Shown here piece by piece: positions 17,020 to 25,446 of a DNA stretch of 37,075 nucleotides; position 1 is the first letter of the stretch; every line of letters starts with the position of its first letter. Below the pieces are notes generated by a model. It was not told where the DNA came from. It was given only the letters and a program-made list of their open reading frames with translations, and ran no database searches. Both the position numbers and the translations under genes were made by a program. The DNA lies in the NCBI GenBank assembly GCA_012518875.1, contig JAAYRI010000158.1, forward strand, positions 1-37,075, read 5' to 3'. This stretch comes from Peptococcaceae bacterium. Its GTDB lineage: Bacteria > Bacillota > Desulfotomaculia > Desulfotomaculales > Pelotomaculaceae.

Positions 17020-18882
17020 TTGATTGGCAGAGTTATGGGGAATCGTTATGAACTTATAAAGCAGCTTGGTGGTGGTGGCATGGCGATTGTTTACATGGGG
17101 CGGGATACCTTGTTAAATCGCCTGGTAACAGTCAAAGTGCTGCGCCCGGAGTTTACCTCCGACCGGGATTTTGTACAAAGGTTTCGTGGGGAAGCGCAAG
17201 CTGTGGCCAGACTTTCTGATCCAAATATAGTCAGCATCTATGATGTAGGCCAGGAGGATAACATACACTATCTGGTAATGGAGTATGTGGAGGGGGATAA
17301 CCTTAAAAACCTGATTAGAAAGCTGGGTGTTATTCCAGTTGATCGGGCTATTGAAATAGCCGGGCAGATCAGTGAAGCCCTGCAGCATGCCCATGAAAAC
17401 AATATCGTTCACCGGGATATAAAACCGCAGAACATCTTAATCACAAAGGGTGGGCGGGCTAAGCTGACTGATTTTGGTATTGCCAGGGAAGCCACAACAG
17501 CCACCCTGACCCAGACGGACACCATTGTCGGCTCCGTTCATTATATTTCCCCCGAACAGGCCCGGGGTGGCACAGCCGACGCCAGGTCCGATATATATTC
17601 CCTGGGTATCGTTTTGTATGAGATGGCTACCGGGGTTCTGCCCTTTACGGGGGAAACACCTGTGGGTGTGGCCATGAAACACATCCAGGAATCCCCCACC
17701 CCGCCGGCCAATATCAATCCTGCTATAGCGCCGGAACTGCAAAGGGTGATCACCCGTGCAATGGCCAAAAATCCCGCCGATCGCTATCAATCGGCACAAG
17801 ACATGGCTGCAGACCTGCTACAGCCCGCCACTGTCGGGGGCGGGGAATTGAGCCTTGAGGCAGACGAATTTGCCACCAGGGTTATTCCTACCGTACACAG
17901 TGTTCCTGTGATCCGGCCCCACACCGAACGCAAAAAAAACAAAGGGAAAAAACGCCCCCCCATATTTTGGTTGGGGTTGGTATTATTGATATCCGTTATT
18001 GCTGCTGCCGGCGCTTTCTGGTATTATGTGAATGTTCCTGAAATAGATATGCCCAATGTTGCTGGTAAGACAGAAGCGGAAGCGCGGGAAATCCTTCGGG
18101 ATCAGGGTATAGAAAACATCCTGGTTTCCCACAACCTGCACCCCACTGTAGCCCAGGGGTTGGTGGTCTCCCAGGATCCAAAACCAAACACAAAAATTAA
18201 GATTACACGTACCGTAACACTTTCGGTAAGTATGGGACAGGATTTACGGGAGGTGCCGGAGGTTATTGGCCAGACCCTTTACAATGCCAGGATTAGAATC
18301 AGTGTTAACGAGCTAAATGTAACTGAGCCTGTGCAGGAGATATATAGCGACAACTATCCTGCCGGTGTGGTTGTGGATCAGGATCCCCGTCCAGGAGAAA
18401 AGCTTGCCGTGGGGGCAGGAGTGCTTTTATCTGTCAGTAAGGGGCCACAGCCAGTGGATCAGCGGGTTCCCAGTCTGGTGGGTCTGACTATAGAAGATGC
18501 CGGGGGAGAGTTGGAAAAGCTGAACCTGCATCTGGATTCTAATACTGGCCAGGCCACCAGCATGGAATATTTCGCCGGGCAGATTATTAGCCAGGATCCC
18601 CCCGCTGGGACCGAGGTGCGGGAGGGTACCACAGTACAGGTAACCCTGAGTAATGGACCCGGGCCCCAGCGACAGGTAGCCAGGGTGCAGGCCTTGACAC
18701 CTGATGATGGGGGAGAGCACAGTCTTAAAATTGTCGTCAGGGATGCAAAGGGAACTAATGATTTCCACACAGAAACCTATCCTCCAGGGAAAAAGGTGGT
18801 TAAAGAGGTGCCTTATTATGGGAAGGCTGTTATACAGGTGTATATAGACCAGGCATTGGCTGGTGAACAGAGTTTTGAATAA
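17020..18882 (+). CDS. prkC: PASTA-domain Ser/Thr protein kinase (PrkC/PknB)
   Basis: A membrane receptor kinase of about 620 residues. The cytosolic kinase domain (about 8-270) has the glycine loop GGGGMA, the ATP lysine in VTVKVL, HRDIKPQN, DFGIA and a Thr-rich activation loop before SPEQARG. A basic juxtamembrane stretch leads to one membrane helix near 315-340. Outside are three PASTA repeats (starting near MPNVAG, VPEVIG and VPSLVG) that in relatives bind muropeptides or lipid II, then a small C-terminal domain of about 65 residues. TTG 17020 is preferred over GTG 17011 because GAGGTG lies 6 bases upstream. It closes the FHA/phosphatase/SEDS/PBP module and is followed by rsgA with an overlap. 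Confidence 0.95.
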   Translation: MIGRVMGNRYELIKQLGGGGMAIVYMGRDTLLNRLVTVKVLRPEFTSDRDFVQRFRGEAQAVARLSDPNIVSIYDVGQEDNIHYLVMEYVEGDNLKNLIRKLGVIPVDRAIEIAGQISEALQHAHENNIVHRDIKPQNILITKGGRAKLTDFGIAREATTATLTQTDTIVGSVHYISPEQARGGTADARSDIYSLGIVLYEMATGVLPFTGETPVGVAMKHIQESPTPPANINPAIAPELQRVITRAMAKNPADRYQSAQDMAADLLQPATVGGGELSLEADEFATRVIPTVHSVPVIRPHTERKKNKGKKRPPIFWLGLVLLISVIAAAGAFWYYVNVPEIDMPNVAGKTEAEAREILRDQGIENILVSHNLHPTVAQGLVVSQDPKPNTKIKITRTVTLSVSMGQDLREVPEVIGQTLYNARIRISVNELNVTEPVQEIYSDNYPAGVVVDQDPRPGEKLAVGAGVLLSVSKGPQPVDQRVPSLVGLTIEDAGGELEKLNLHLDSNTGQATSMEYFAGQIISQDPPAGTEVREGTTVQVTLSNGPGPQRQVARVQALTPDDGGEHSLKIVVRDAKGTNDFHTETYPPGKKVVKEVPYYGKAVIQVYIDQALAGEQSFE

Positions 18883-19759
18883 CCGGGATAATCTTATTGA
18901 GGGCATTGTGGTTAAGGCCTATGGGGGTTTTTTCTACATCCATGATGGTCGGGATGTAAGGGAATGCACGTTGCGGGGTCGTTTACGCCACAGAAAACAG
19001 CTGGTTCTGGTGGGTGATCGAGTGTTGATGGCTCCGAGCAACGATAAGGGCGGTGTAGTAGAAGATGTGCTGCCCCGGCATTCTATTCTCACCCGGCCGA
19101 AAGTGGCCAATGTGGATCAGGCTGTAATTATTTTTTCTTTGCGTGAACCCGAACCAAACCAGGGTTTGCTGGAACGGTTTATAATTATGGCCGCACTAAA
19201 CAGGATTTTACCCATCATTTGTTTTAATAAGGTTGATCTGGCAGTAGGATGTCAAGTCGAGTTTGTATCCAGCTACCGGGAGAATTATAATGTGGTTGTC
19301 ACCAGCGCTAAAACCGGCCAGGGACTCAGTGATCTCAAGGCAGCTCTGAATAATAAAATATCTGTTTTTGCCGGCCCTTCCGGTGTGGGCAAGTCGTCAA
19401 TTTTGAACTCCTTAATTCCGGGGCTGAAACAAAAAACAGGTGCTGTAAGCACCAGGCTGGGAACGGGAAGGCACACCACACGGCATATTGAGCTGATTCC
19501 TTTGGAGGAGGGTGGTTTTGTGGCCGATACCCCCGGGTTCTCCAATCTGGATTTGCCCAATATTAAACCGGAGGAACTAGCCGGCCTATTTCCAGGCATT
19601 AGTAATTATCAAACAAATTGTTATTTTAGCGGTTGTCTTCATTACGAGGAACCAGGTTGTTCAATAAAGAAGGCAGTTGAACAGGGGGAGATTGATGAGG
19701 CCTGTTACCGGCAGTACCTGGAATCTTTGGGGCAACTAATGGATAGGAGGAGGTATTAA
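18863..19759 (+). CDS. rsgA: Ribosome small-subunit-dependent GTPase A
   Basis: A circularly permuted GTPase of 298 residues that helps mature the 30S subunit. An N-terminal OB-fold is followed by the permuted GTPase motifs in the order G4 (NKVDL), G1 (GPSGVGKSS) and G3 (DTPGFSN), then a C-terminal zinc module with C-x(5)-C, H and C (CYFSGCLHYEEPGC). GTG 18863 overlaps the end of prkC by 20 bases; TTG 18875 is an alternative with GGTGA upstream. The order prkC-rsgA-rpe is that of Bacillus. Confidence 0.96.
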   Translation: MNRVLNNRDNLIEGIVVKAYGGFFYIHDGRDVRECTLRGRLRHRKQLVLVGDRVLMAPSNDKGGVVEDVLPRHSILTRPKVANVDQAVIIFSLREPEPNQGLLERFIIMAALNRILPIICFNKVDLAVGCQVEFVSSYRENYNVVVTSAKTGQGLSDLKAALNNKISVFAGPSGVGKSSILNSLIPGLKQKTGAVSTRLGTGRHTTRHIELIPLEEGGFVADTPGFSNLDLPNIKPEELAGLFPGISNYQTNCYFSGCLHYEEPGCSIKKAVEQGEIDEACYRQYLESLGQLMDRRRY

Positions 19760-20428
19760 ATGCCGCTTATTAAGATTGCCCCTTCAATTCTATCGGCCAA
19801 TTTTGCTGCGTTGCAGAAAGATGTTAGTGCTGTAGAAAATGCTGGGGCCGAATATCTGCACATAGATGTGATGGATGGCCATTTTGTCCCTAACATCACT
19901 ATTGGCCCTCTTGTAGTGCAAGCCCTAAGGGCTGGGTCTTCTATGTGCTTTGATGTGCACCTGATGGTTGAAAACCCCGATTCTTTTATAGGTAGTTTTA
20001 TTGCTGCCGGGGCAGATTTAGTCACTGTGCATGTAGAATCGGTGCGGCATCTGCATCGGACCATTATGGCTATTAAGGAAAAGGGATGTAGGGCGGGCGT
20101 GGCCCTCAACCCGGCTACCCTGCCGGACACTATAGAGTATGTCCTACCCCTGCTGGATCTGGTACTGCTGATGACTGTTAACCCGGGATTTGGCGGACAA
20201 AATTTTATTCCACTAGTTTTGCCCAAAATACGAATAGTACGGACTATGATCAACCGTCTGGGACTTAAAACAGAGGTACAGGTGGATGGTGGTATCAATA
20301 GGGACAATGCTGCTACTGTAGTGCAGGCCGGGGCTGATGTTTTGGTAGCTGGTTCAGCAATCTTTAATAGAAACGACTTAGGGGCTGCTGTCCGTCAGCT
20401 AAGGGAGGCAGCGGTGGCGGGCCTTTGA
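19760..20428 (+). CDS. rpe: Ribulose-phosphate 3-epimerase
   Basis: A 222-residue TIM-barrel enzyme interconverting ribulose 5-phosphate and xylulose 5-phosphate. Metal and catalytic motifs are visible: HIDVMDGHFVPN near residue 34, FDVHLMVENP near 66, MTVNPGFGGQ and VDGGIN. The ATG follows the rsgA stop directly, with GGAGGAGG inside the rsgA end, so the pair is coupled. A hairpin terminator follows. Confidence 0.97.
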   Translation: MPLIKIAPSILSANFAALQKDVSAVENAGAEYLHIDVMDGHFVPNITIGPLVVQALRAGSSMCFDVHLMVENPDSFIGSFIAAGADLVTVHVESVRHLHRTIMAIKEKGCRAGVALNPATLPDTIEYVLPLLDLVLLMTVNPGFGGQNFIPLVLPKIRIVRTMINRLGLKTEVQVDGGINRDNAATVVQAGADVLVAGSAIFNRNDLGAAVRQLREAAVAGL

Positions 20429-20455
20429 TAGATGCCGGAAAAGCATGATACTATA

Positions 20456-20488
20456 TGCCATTTCACTAATCATGAATGGTATTTTTTA
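20456..20488 (+). terminator. Rho-independent terminator after rpe
   Basis: GCCATTTCA (20457-20465) pairs with TGAATGGT (20473-20480), with one bulged base and a G-T pair, around a seven-base loop, and runs into ATTTTTTAT. It would end the long yicC-to-rpe block. Confidence 0.5.
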
Positions 20489-20504
20489 TCGCCATATGCA
20501 TTGT

Positions 20505-20518
20505 TATATTGTAATATA
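20505..20518. promoter_or_regulatory. Inverted repeat upstream of the ArsR gene, possible operator
   Basis: TATATT and AATATA form a perfect inverted repeat around a 2-base centre, 38 bases before the arsR-type start. AT-rich short palindromes of this layout are usual for autoregulating ArsR/SmtB proteins. AT-rich sequence also makes chance likely. Confidence 0.3.
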
Positions 20519-20555
20519 CAAATAATGTATTTATTCAAGGAGGGGAGAGATCCAA

Positions 20556-20828
20556 ATGGGGGATCTGGCATTATACCGGGAAAAGGCAGATCTGCTAAAG
20601 GCGCTGGCCCATCCGACCAGACTTTGTATTGTACATGGCCTAATCGAAAATGATTGCAATGTAAATGGGATTATAGAGCGTCTGGGGATGCCCCAGTCAA
20701 CAGTTTCCCAGCAGTTGGCTGTCTTAAGAAATAAGGGTATTATTGAAGGAAGGCGTAATGGGACGGTAGTTTGCTACTCTGTGGTTAACAAAGAAGCCAG
20801 GCGGTTTGTAAATATGTTGATGGGTTGA
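20556..20828 (+). CDS. ArsR/SmtB family transcriptional regulator
   Basis: A 90-residue winged-helix protein. ALAHPTRLCIVHGL and the recognition helix region MPQSTVSQQLAVLRNKGII followed by the wing GRRNGTVVCYSV are typical of ArsR/SmtB repressors. The metal-binding ELCVCD motif is replaced by ENDCNVN. Cysteines are C24, C34 and C73, the last in the wing, so a thiol-based or sulfide/persulfide sensor is as plausible as a metal sensor. The ATG has a strong AAGGAGGGG site. No transporter or enzyme lies beside it, so its target is unknown. It may share its transcript with nothing downstream. Confidence 0.88.
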   Translation: MGDLALYREKADLLKALAHPTRLCIVHGLIENDCNVNGIIERLGMPQSTVSQQLAVLRNKGIIEGRRNGTVVCYSVVNKEARRFVNMLMG

Positions 20829-20958
20829 CCCGCAGTAAATATAACGATATGATTGGGTCTGGTTAAACAAAATAATACAGGTAAGAAGTATTTTTCCACC
20901 TGCAGTTTCTCCCTATTAATATAGCGCAGGTGTTTAGATACTAAGAAAGGTATCAATT

Positions 20959-21372
20959 ATGGATAGCAAAAAGGCGCCTACATACCATATAGCCCGGTTT
21001 ATTATCATTGCTATGGATCTGGCAGAGAGAATAGTAAACGGGGAGTATTATAAGGGACAAAAAATATCTGGTCGTTCCACCCTGGCAGCTCTTTATAATG
21101 TATCCCCGGAAACAATCAGGCGATCATTATCCCTTTTGCAAGAATCAGGGGTGGTGAAGGTGCTGCCGGGAACTGGTGTAATTGTTAATTCAGTGAGCGC
21201 TGCTCAGGAATACCTTGCTGAGACCAGTCAGTTTAACGTGATCAAAGAAGTACAGGAACGTTTGGCCAGGTTGGTGCGGGAGAGAAATAAGATTAATGCC
21301 GATATTGAGCGCCTGACCACAGAACTATTGGATTATGCATTTAGCGTACTTTCAGCCAAGCATAGGACCTAA
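20959..21372 (+). CDS. Short GntR-type winged-helix regulator
   Basis: A 137-residue protein with a GntR-type DNA-binding domain at about residues 12-75: GQKISGRSTLAALYNVSPETIRRSLSLLQESGVV and the wing GTGVIV. The remaining 60 residues are predicted helical and charged (IKEVQERLARLVRERNKINADIERL), probably a dimerising coiled coil, with no ligand-binding domain of the usual GntR types. It lies between the ArsR gene and the riboflavin promoter in the same direction. A role in flavin control is only guessed from position. Confidence 0.85.
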   Translation: MDSKKAPTYHIARFIIIAMDLAERIVNGEYYKGQKISGRSTLAALYNVSPETIRRSLSLLQESGVVKVLPGTGVIVNSVSAAQEYLAETSQFNVIKEVQERLARLVRERNKINADIERLTTELLDYAFSVLSAKHRT

Positions 21373-21407
21373 TTGTAGCCCTTTTTAGTGCTCGTGAGGC
21401 AAAACTA

Positions 21408-21436
21408 TTGACATTGGGCCAGGTCAATCATATAAT
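21408..21436 (+). promoter_or_regulatory. Consensus sigma-A promoter of the riboflavin operon
   Basis: TTGACA at 21408-21413 and TATAAT at 21431-21436 are both perfect and separated by exactly 17 bases. Transcription would begin near 21443, about 25 bases before the FMN aptamer. A strong constitutive promoter fits control by the riboswitch instead of by initiation. Confidence 0.93.
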
Positions 21437-21467
21437 TAATTTATCAAAGCAATAAGTTAATAGCGAA

Positions 21468-21604
21468 ACCTTCAGGGACGGGTGTAATTCCCTACCGGCG
21501 GTGTGGTTCCAGGTTGTTTTAAGCCTGTAGCTGAGCCCGCGAGCCTAATTGGGCAGATCCGGTCTAAATCCGGAGCCGACAGTATAGTCTGGATGGAAGA
21601 AGGT
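21468..21604 (+). promoter_or_regulatory. FMN riboswitch aptamer (RFN element)
   Basis: The conserved RFN pieces are present in order: ACCTTC with CAGGGACGGGTGTAATTCCC, then ACCGGCGGT, AGCCCGCGAG, a GATCCGGTCTAAATCCGGAGCCGACAGT-type region, and GGATGGAAGAAGGT at the end. P1 is formed by ACCTTC (21468-21473) and GAAGGT (21599-21604). The element binds FMN and turns off flavin biosynthesis genes. It sits between a consensus promoter and ribD, with terminator hairpins just downstream, so control by termination is expected. Confidence 0.97.
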
Positions 21605-21650
21605 AAAGGCTAGTATTCTCGTGGATTCCATATTGGCTAGCTTTGTTTTT
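21605..21650 (+). terminator. First hairpin of the riboswitch expression platform
   Basis: AAAGGCTAG (start 21605) pairs with CTAGCTTT (21637-21644), including one G-T pair, around a long loop, and is followed by GTTTTT. It begins immediately after P1 of the aptamer, so it could be a terminator or an alternative fold competing with P1. Confidence 0.45.
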
Positions 21651-21661
21651 CCGAATGTTGT

Positions 21662-21699
21662 GGACCCTGGGGTTTTGTGCCCGGGGTCTTTAATTTTTT
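21662..21699 (+). terminator. Riboswitch-controlled intrinsic terminator
   Basis: GACCCTGGG (21663-21671) pairs with CCCGGGGTC (21680-21688), with one G-T pair, and is followed by TTTAATTTTTT. This is a strong intrinsic terminator between the FMN aptamer and ribD, the likely off-switch when FMN is bound. The antiterminator partner was not resolved by eye. Confidence 0.8.
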
Positions 21700-21764
21700 A
21701 AATAGCGCCCGGTTCAAAAAGGCGGTTGCAACAATAATTTTGGCCCACTAGGCGGGAAGATAGA

Positions 21765-22865
21765 ATGGATAAAAAATATATGAGGCTAGCTTTGGATCTG
21801 GCCGCAAAAGCGAGAGGCCGCACCAGTCCCAACCCGATGGTGGGAGCTGTTGTGGAGAAAAAAGGGGAAATAGTAGGACGAGGGTGTCACCTAAAGGCCG
21901 GTACTCCCCATGCCGAAATACATGCCTTGAATGAGGCGGGGGAAGCAGCCGCTGGGGCAACCATGTATGTAACACTGGAACCCTGTTGCCACTATGGGCG
22001 TACTGGCCCCTGTACCGGCGCAATTATAGACGCCGGCATATCCAGGGTGGTAATTGCCGCCAGGGATCCCAACCCCCTTGTTGCCGGGGGAGGGGTGAAG
22101 TTACTTAGATCGGCGGGCATAGAAGTAACCACCGGTGTGTTGGAAGAGGAAGCCCTGATCCTGAACGAAGTTTTTATAAAATATATTACTACCGGTCGGC
22201 CCTTTGTGGTGGCAAAGGCTGCTGTCAGCCTCGATGGGAAAATTGCCACCCGCACCGGCAAATCCAAGTGGATTACAGGCGAAGAGGCACGTGCCTACGG
22301 CAGGCAGCTAAGGGATTGGTATGATGCCATCATGGTCGGTATCGGTACTGTGCTGGCAGATGATCCGGCCCTCACAACCCGTCTACCTAATGGAGGTGGA
22401 CGTGATCCGGTGCGGATTGTTCTGGACAGTAAGGCTAGAATTCCCCTGAATGCCAGGGTGTTGACCCAGGAATCGGCAGCACCTACAATAATCGCCGTTA
22501 CAAGCCAGGCGTCTCCGGAAAAGCTGACTGAATTGCGTGGTAAAAATGGTGTTCAGGTGCTGGTTGTTAACGAAGGGGCCCAGGTGGATCTGGTTAGACT
22601 GATGGGGCTTTTGGGCGAAGAGAGCATCACCTCGGTTTTGGTCGAAGGAGGGGCACTGATACATGGTTCTGCTTTTTCGGCCCGAATAGTAGACAAGGCA
22701 GCCTGGTTTATTGCCCCGAAAATAATCGGTGGACAGGACGCTCCCGGCCCTGTGGGCGGCCTGGGGGTAGACAACCCCGCCGAAGCGATGGCCTTGGAGC
22801 GGGTTAAGGTAAGCCGTTTGGGTGAAGATCTTTTGATAGAGGGATATTTAAAATATAAGGAATAA
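21765..22865 (+). CDS. ribD: Bifunctional riboflavin deaminase/reductase RibD
   Basis: A 366-residue enzyme for two early steps of riboflavin synthesis. The N-terminal deaminase (about 1-145) has the zinc motif HAEIHALNEAG and PCCHYGRTGPCTGAI. The C-terminal reductase (from about 146) has the KAAVSLDGKIATRTGKSKWITG substrate and NADPH region and LVEGGALIHGSAF. The length is normal. It is the first gene after the FMN riboswitch, followed by ribE, ribBA and ribH in pathway-related order. Confidence 0.97.
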   Translation: MDKKYMRLALDLAAKARGRTSPNPMVGAVVEKKGEIVGRGCHLKAGTPHAEIHALNEAGEAAAGATMYVTLEPCCHYGRTGPCTGAIIDAGISRVVIAARDPNPLVAGGGVKLLRSAGIEVTTGVLEEEALILNEVFIKYITTGRPFVVAKAAVSLDGKIATRTGKSKWITGEEARAYGRQLRDWYDAIMVGIGTVLADDPALTTRLPNGGGRDPVRIVLDSKARIPLNARVLTQESAAPTIIAVTSQASPEKLTELRGKNGVQVLVVNEGAQVDLVRLMGLLGEESITSVLVEGGALIHGSAFSARIVDKAAWFIAPKIIGGQDAPGPVGGLGVDNPAEAMALERVKVSRLGEDLLIEGYLKYKE

Positions 22866-22909
22866 GGCTTGTTGATCTTACAGGTTTTTAGATATGAGGG
22901 TGATAACCT

Positions 22910-23560
22910 TTGTTTACAGGCATTGTTGAGGAACTAGGGGTCATAAAAGCTGTACGGCGGGGTGTTCATTCGGCCCAATTGCTGATCAAAGCAGCCAAAG
23001 TTATCGGGGATAGCCGGGTGGGTGACAGCATCATGGTTAACGGTGTCTGTCTTACTGCCGTAAATTTTGGTGAATCTAATTTTACTGCAGATGTCATGGC
23101 TGAAACCCTGGACAAAAGTAACCTTGGTAAATTAAAAATAGGTGACCGGGTAAACCTGGAAAGGGCCCTTAGTCTGGGTGACAGACTGGGTGGACATATT
23201 GTCAGCGGACATATTGATGGGATCGGAACAATTGTCCAACGGGAAAAACATGATATAGCGCTCCTGATTAGTATCAAGGCGCCGGAAGCAGTGATGCGCT
23301 ATATCATCAAAAAGGGTTCTGTGGCCATAGATGGGATCAGCCTCACCGTTGTAGATTTTGCGGCAGATGTCTTCCGGGTGTCACTGATCCCCCACACGGC
23401 CCAGGAAACCACGCTGGGATTTAAAAAAACTGGAGATAGCGTTAATCTGGAGGGTGATATTGTCGGCAAGTATATTGAGCGGATGATCAGTTTTTCAGGC
23501 GGCAGGGAGAGCGATGCTGGATTAAGTGTAGAATTTTTAGCGGAACATGGTTTTCTTTAA
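22910..23560 (+). CDS. ribE: Riboflavin synthase alpha subunit
   Basis: A 216-residue enzyme that dismutates two molecules of 6,7-dimethyl-8-ribityllumazine to riboflavin. It begins with the signature [10 protein letters not shown] and contains two tandem lumazine-binding repeats (about 1-95 and 96-195), with VNGVCLTAV and the matching IDGISLTVV. The TTG start at 22910 is preceded by GAGGGTGA. Second gene of the rib operon. Confidence 0.96.
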   Translation: MFTGIVEELGVIKAVRRGVHSAQLLIKAAKVIGDSRVGDSIMVNGVCLTAVNFGESNFTADVMAETLDKSNLGKLKIGDRVNLERALSLGDRLGGHIVSGHIDGIGTIVQREKHDIALLISIKAPEAVMRYIIKKGSVAIDGISLTVVDFAADVFRVSLIPHTAQETTLGFKKTGDSVNLEGDIVGKYIERMISFSGGRESDAGLSVEFLAEHGFL

Positions 23561-23581
23561 ATCATATTAGGAGGCATAAGG

Positions 23582-24790
23582 ATGAAATTCAACACAATTG
23601 AAGAGGCTGTAGAAGATATCAGGCAGGGAAAAATCATTGTGGCTGTTGATGATGAGGATCGGGAAAACGAGGGTGACCTGATCATGGCGGCAGAAAAGGC
23701 TACACCTGAACTAGTCAATTTCATGGCTGTTTATGGCCGGGGGCTAATTTGCCTCCCCATTTCGGGAGAACGTCTTGATGAGCTGGAACTGCCGGCTATG
23801 GTGACTAACAATACTGATCCCCACGCTACTGCCTTTACCGTCTCCATCGACTACAAAGACTGCACCACTGGTATTTCCGCCCATGAACGAGCCATGACCA
23901 TTAGGGCAATTCTCGATCCGCGCACAAAACCGGAGGACTTGCGTCGTCCCGGACATATATTCCCACTACGCGCCAAAGAGGGGGGTGTGTTGCGGCGGAC
24001 AGGGCACACTGAGGCCACAGTGGATCTAGCCCAACTGGCCGGGCTTCATCCCGCCGGTGTGTGTTGTGAAATTATGAAGGAAGATGGAACTATGGCCAGG
24101 GTGCCGGAACTGATGGAATTTGCTAAGGTTCACAATTTAAAAATAATTACTATTGCCGACCTGATCCAGTACAGGCGCCGTACGGAAAAATTGGTGCGAC
24201 GGGTTGACGAAGCTAAACTGCCTACTATTCATGGCGAGTTTACTGCTGTGGCTTACGAAAGCCTTTTGGACAACAAAGGACATATTGCCCTGGTTATGGG
24301 TGACCTCGGTAGGGCTGAGGCGCCCCTGGTGCGGGTGCATTCGGAATGTCTGACCGGAGATGTTTTCGGTTCTATACGCTGTGATTGCGGGGGCCAACTC
24401 AGCCATGCTATGGCCATGATTGCTAAAGAAGGTGTAGGGGTTCTCCTGTATATGAGACAGGAGGGAAGAGGTATCGGTCTTTTAAATAAAATCAGAGCTT
24501 ACCATTTGCAAGATGAGGGCCGGGATACTGTAGAAGCCAACCTGGAACTGGGATTTCCAGCGGATCTGCGGGACTATGGTTTGGGTGCACAAATTCTGGC
24601 CGACCTGGGACTAAAAAAGATCAGGCTGCTCACTAATAACCCGCGCAAAATAGCAGGACTGGAGGGTCACGGCCTCCAGGTGATGGAAAGGGTCCCCATT
24701 GAGATTAACCCTGGTGCTTGTAACCGTTTCTATCTCACCACCAAGCAGAAAAAGCTTGGTCATCTGCTAAACATTGCTGTCGATCGCTAG
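23582..24790 (+). CDS. ribBA: Bifunctional DHBP synthase/GTP cyclohydrolase II
   Basis: A 402-residue fusion supplying both riboflavin precursors. The RibB half (about 1-200) makes 3,4-dihydroxy-2-butanone 4-phosphate and shows [16 protein letters not shown] and [13 protein letters not shown]. The RibA half opens GTP and has the zinc ligands in [19 protein letters not shown] and the catalytic RQEGRGIGL. Both active sites look complete. The ATG at 23582 follows AGGAGG. Third gene of the rib operon. Confidence 0.97.
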   Translation: MKFNTIEEAVEDIRQGKIIVAVDDEDRENEGDLIMAAEKATPELVNFMAVYGRGLICLPISGERLDELELPAMVTNNTDPHATAFTVSIDYKDCTTGISAHERAMTIRAILDPRTKPEDLRRPGHIFPLRAKEGGVLRRTGHTEATVDLAQLAGLHPAGVCCEIMKEDGTMARVPELMEFAKVHNLKIITIADLIQYRRRTEKLVRRVDEAKLPTIHGEFTAVAYESLLDNKGHIALVMGDLGRAEAPLVRVHSECLTGDVFGSIRCDCGGQLSHAMAMIAKEGVGVLLYMRQEGRGIGLLNKIRAYHLQDEGRDTVEANLELGFPADLRDYGLGAQILADLGLKKIRLLTNNPRKIAGLEGHGLQVMERVPIEINPGACNRFYLTTKQKKLGHLLNIAVDR

Positions 24791-24831
24791 ACAGTTAGTG
24801 GGAAACAAAATAAATACAAAATCAAACAGAC

Positions 24832-24859
24832 AGGATCTAAAAAGAAAACCCTAGATCCT
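24832..24859 (+). other. Intercistronic hairpin between ribBA and ribH
   Basis: AGGATCTA (24832-24839) and TAGATCCT (24852-24859) form a perfect 8-base stem with a 12-base A-rich loop. There is no immediate T run, so processing or mRNA stabilisation is more likely than termination. The ribBA-ribH gap of 109 bases is the longest within the operon. Confidence 0.45.
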
Positions 24860-24899
24860 TCCGGTTTATTTTAGATTATGAAATAAAGGAGATGGATAT

Positions 24900-25376
24900 A
24901 TGCCAAGGCTGTATGAAGGGCATCTTGTGGGCAAGGGGCTTAAATTTGGCATTGTGGCTGGCCGGTTTAATGAATTTATTACCAATAAACTGCTCAGCGG
25001 TGCCCTGGATGCCCTCCACAGGCATGAGGTGTCGGATCAGGACATAGAGGTGGCCTGGGTACCGGGTGCCTTTGAAATACCGGTAGCAGCAAGCAAGTTA
25101 GTCGCAAAAAATAAATATGATGCAGTGATCTGCCTGGGAGCGGTTATCCGGGGGGCCACACCCCATTTTGACTATGTGGCCGGTGAGGTCACCAAAGGTG
25201 TAGCCAAGGTTGGTTTGGAAAGTGGCACCCCTACTATATTCGGGGTAATCACCTCCGATACGATTGAACAAGCCATTGAGAGGGCCGGGACAAAAGCAGG
25301 CAACAAGGGTTGGGACGCGGCTATGGCGGCCATTGAAATGGCCAACCTGATGCGGGATATAGATCAGGCAGAATGA
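24900..25376 (+). CDS. ribH: 6,7-dimethyl-8-ribityllumazine synthase
   Basis: A 158-residue lumazine synthase that condenses the RibD and RibB products. Conserved parts are AGRFNEFIT near residue 20, PGAFEIP near 55 and [14 protein letters not shown] with the catalytic H89. The family assembles into pentamers or 60-mers. It has an AAAGGAG ribosome site and ends the riboflavin operon, before a bidirectional terminator. Confidence 0.97.
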   Translation: MPRLYEGHLVGKGLKFGIVAGRFNEFITNKLLSGALDALHRHEVSDQDIEVAWVPGAFEIPVAASKLVAKNKYDAVICLGAVIRGATPHFDYVAGEVTKGVAKVGLESGTPTIFGVITSDTIEQAIERAGTKAGNKGWDAAMAAIEMANLMRDIDQAE

Positions 25377-25404
25377 TAATAACTACATCTAAAGAGATAA
25401 AAAT

Positions 25405-25434
25405 TAAAAAAACGGCTTAACTGCCGTTTTTTTT
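25405..25434. terminator. Bidirectional terminator between ribH and rpmB
   Basis: AAAAAACGGC (25407-25416) pairs with GCCGTTTTTT (25423-25432) around a six-base loop, with T runs on both strands. It lies between two convergent genes, so it ends the rib operon on the plus strand and rpmB on the minus strand. Confidence 0.85.
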
Positions 25435-25446
25435 AAGGTATTATAT

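Noticed and set aside
20878-20902. CAGGT/ACCTG hairpin after the ArsR gene as a terminator
   Set aside because: Five-base stem with a 15-base loop and no T run after it.
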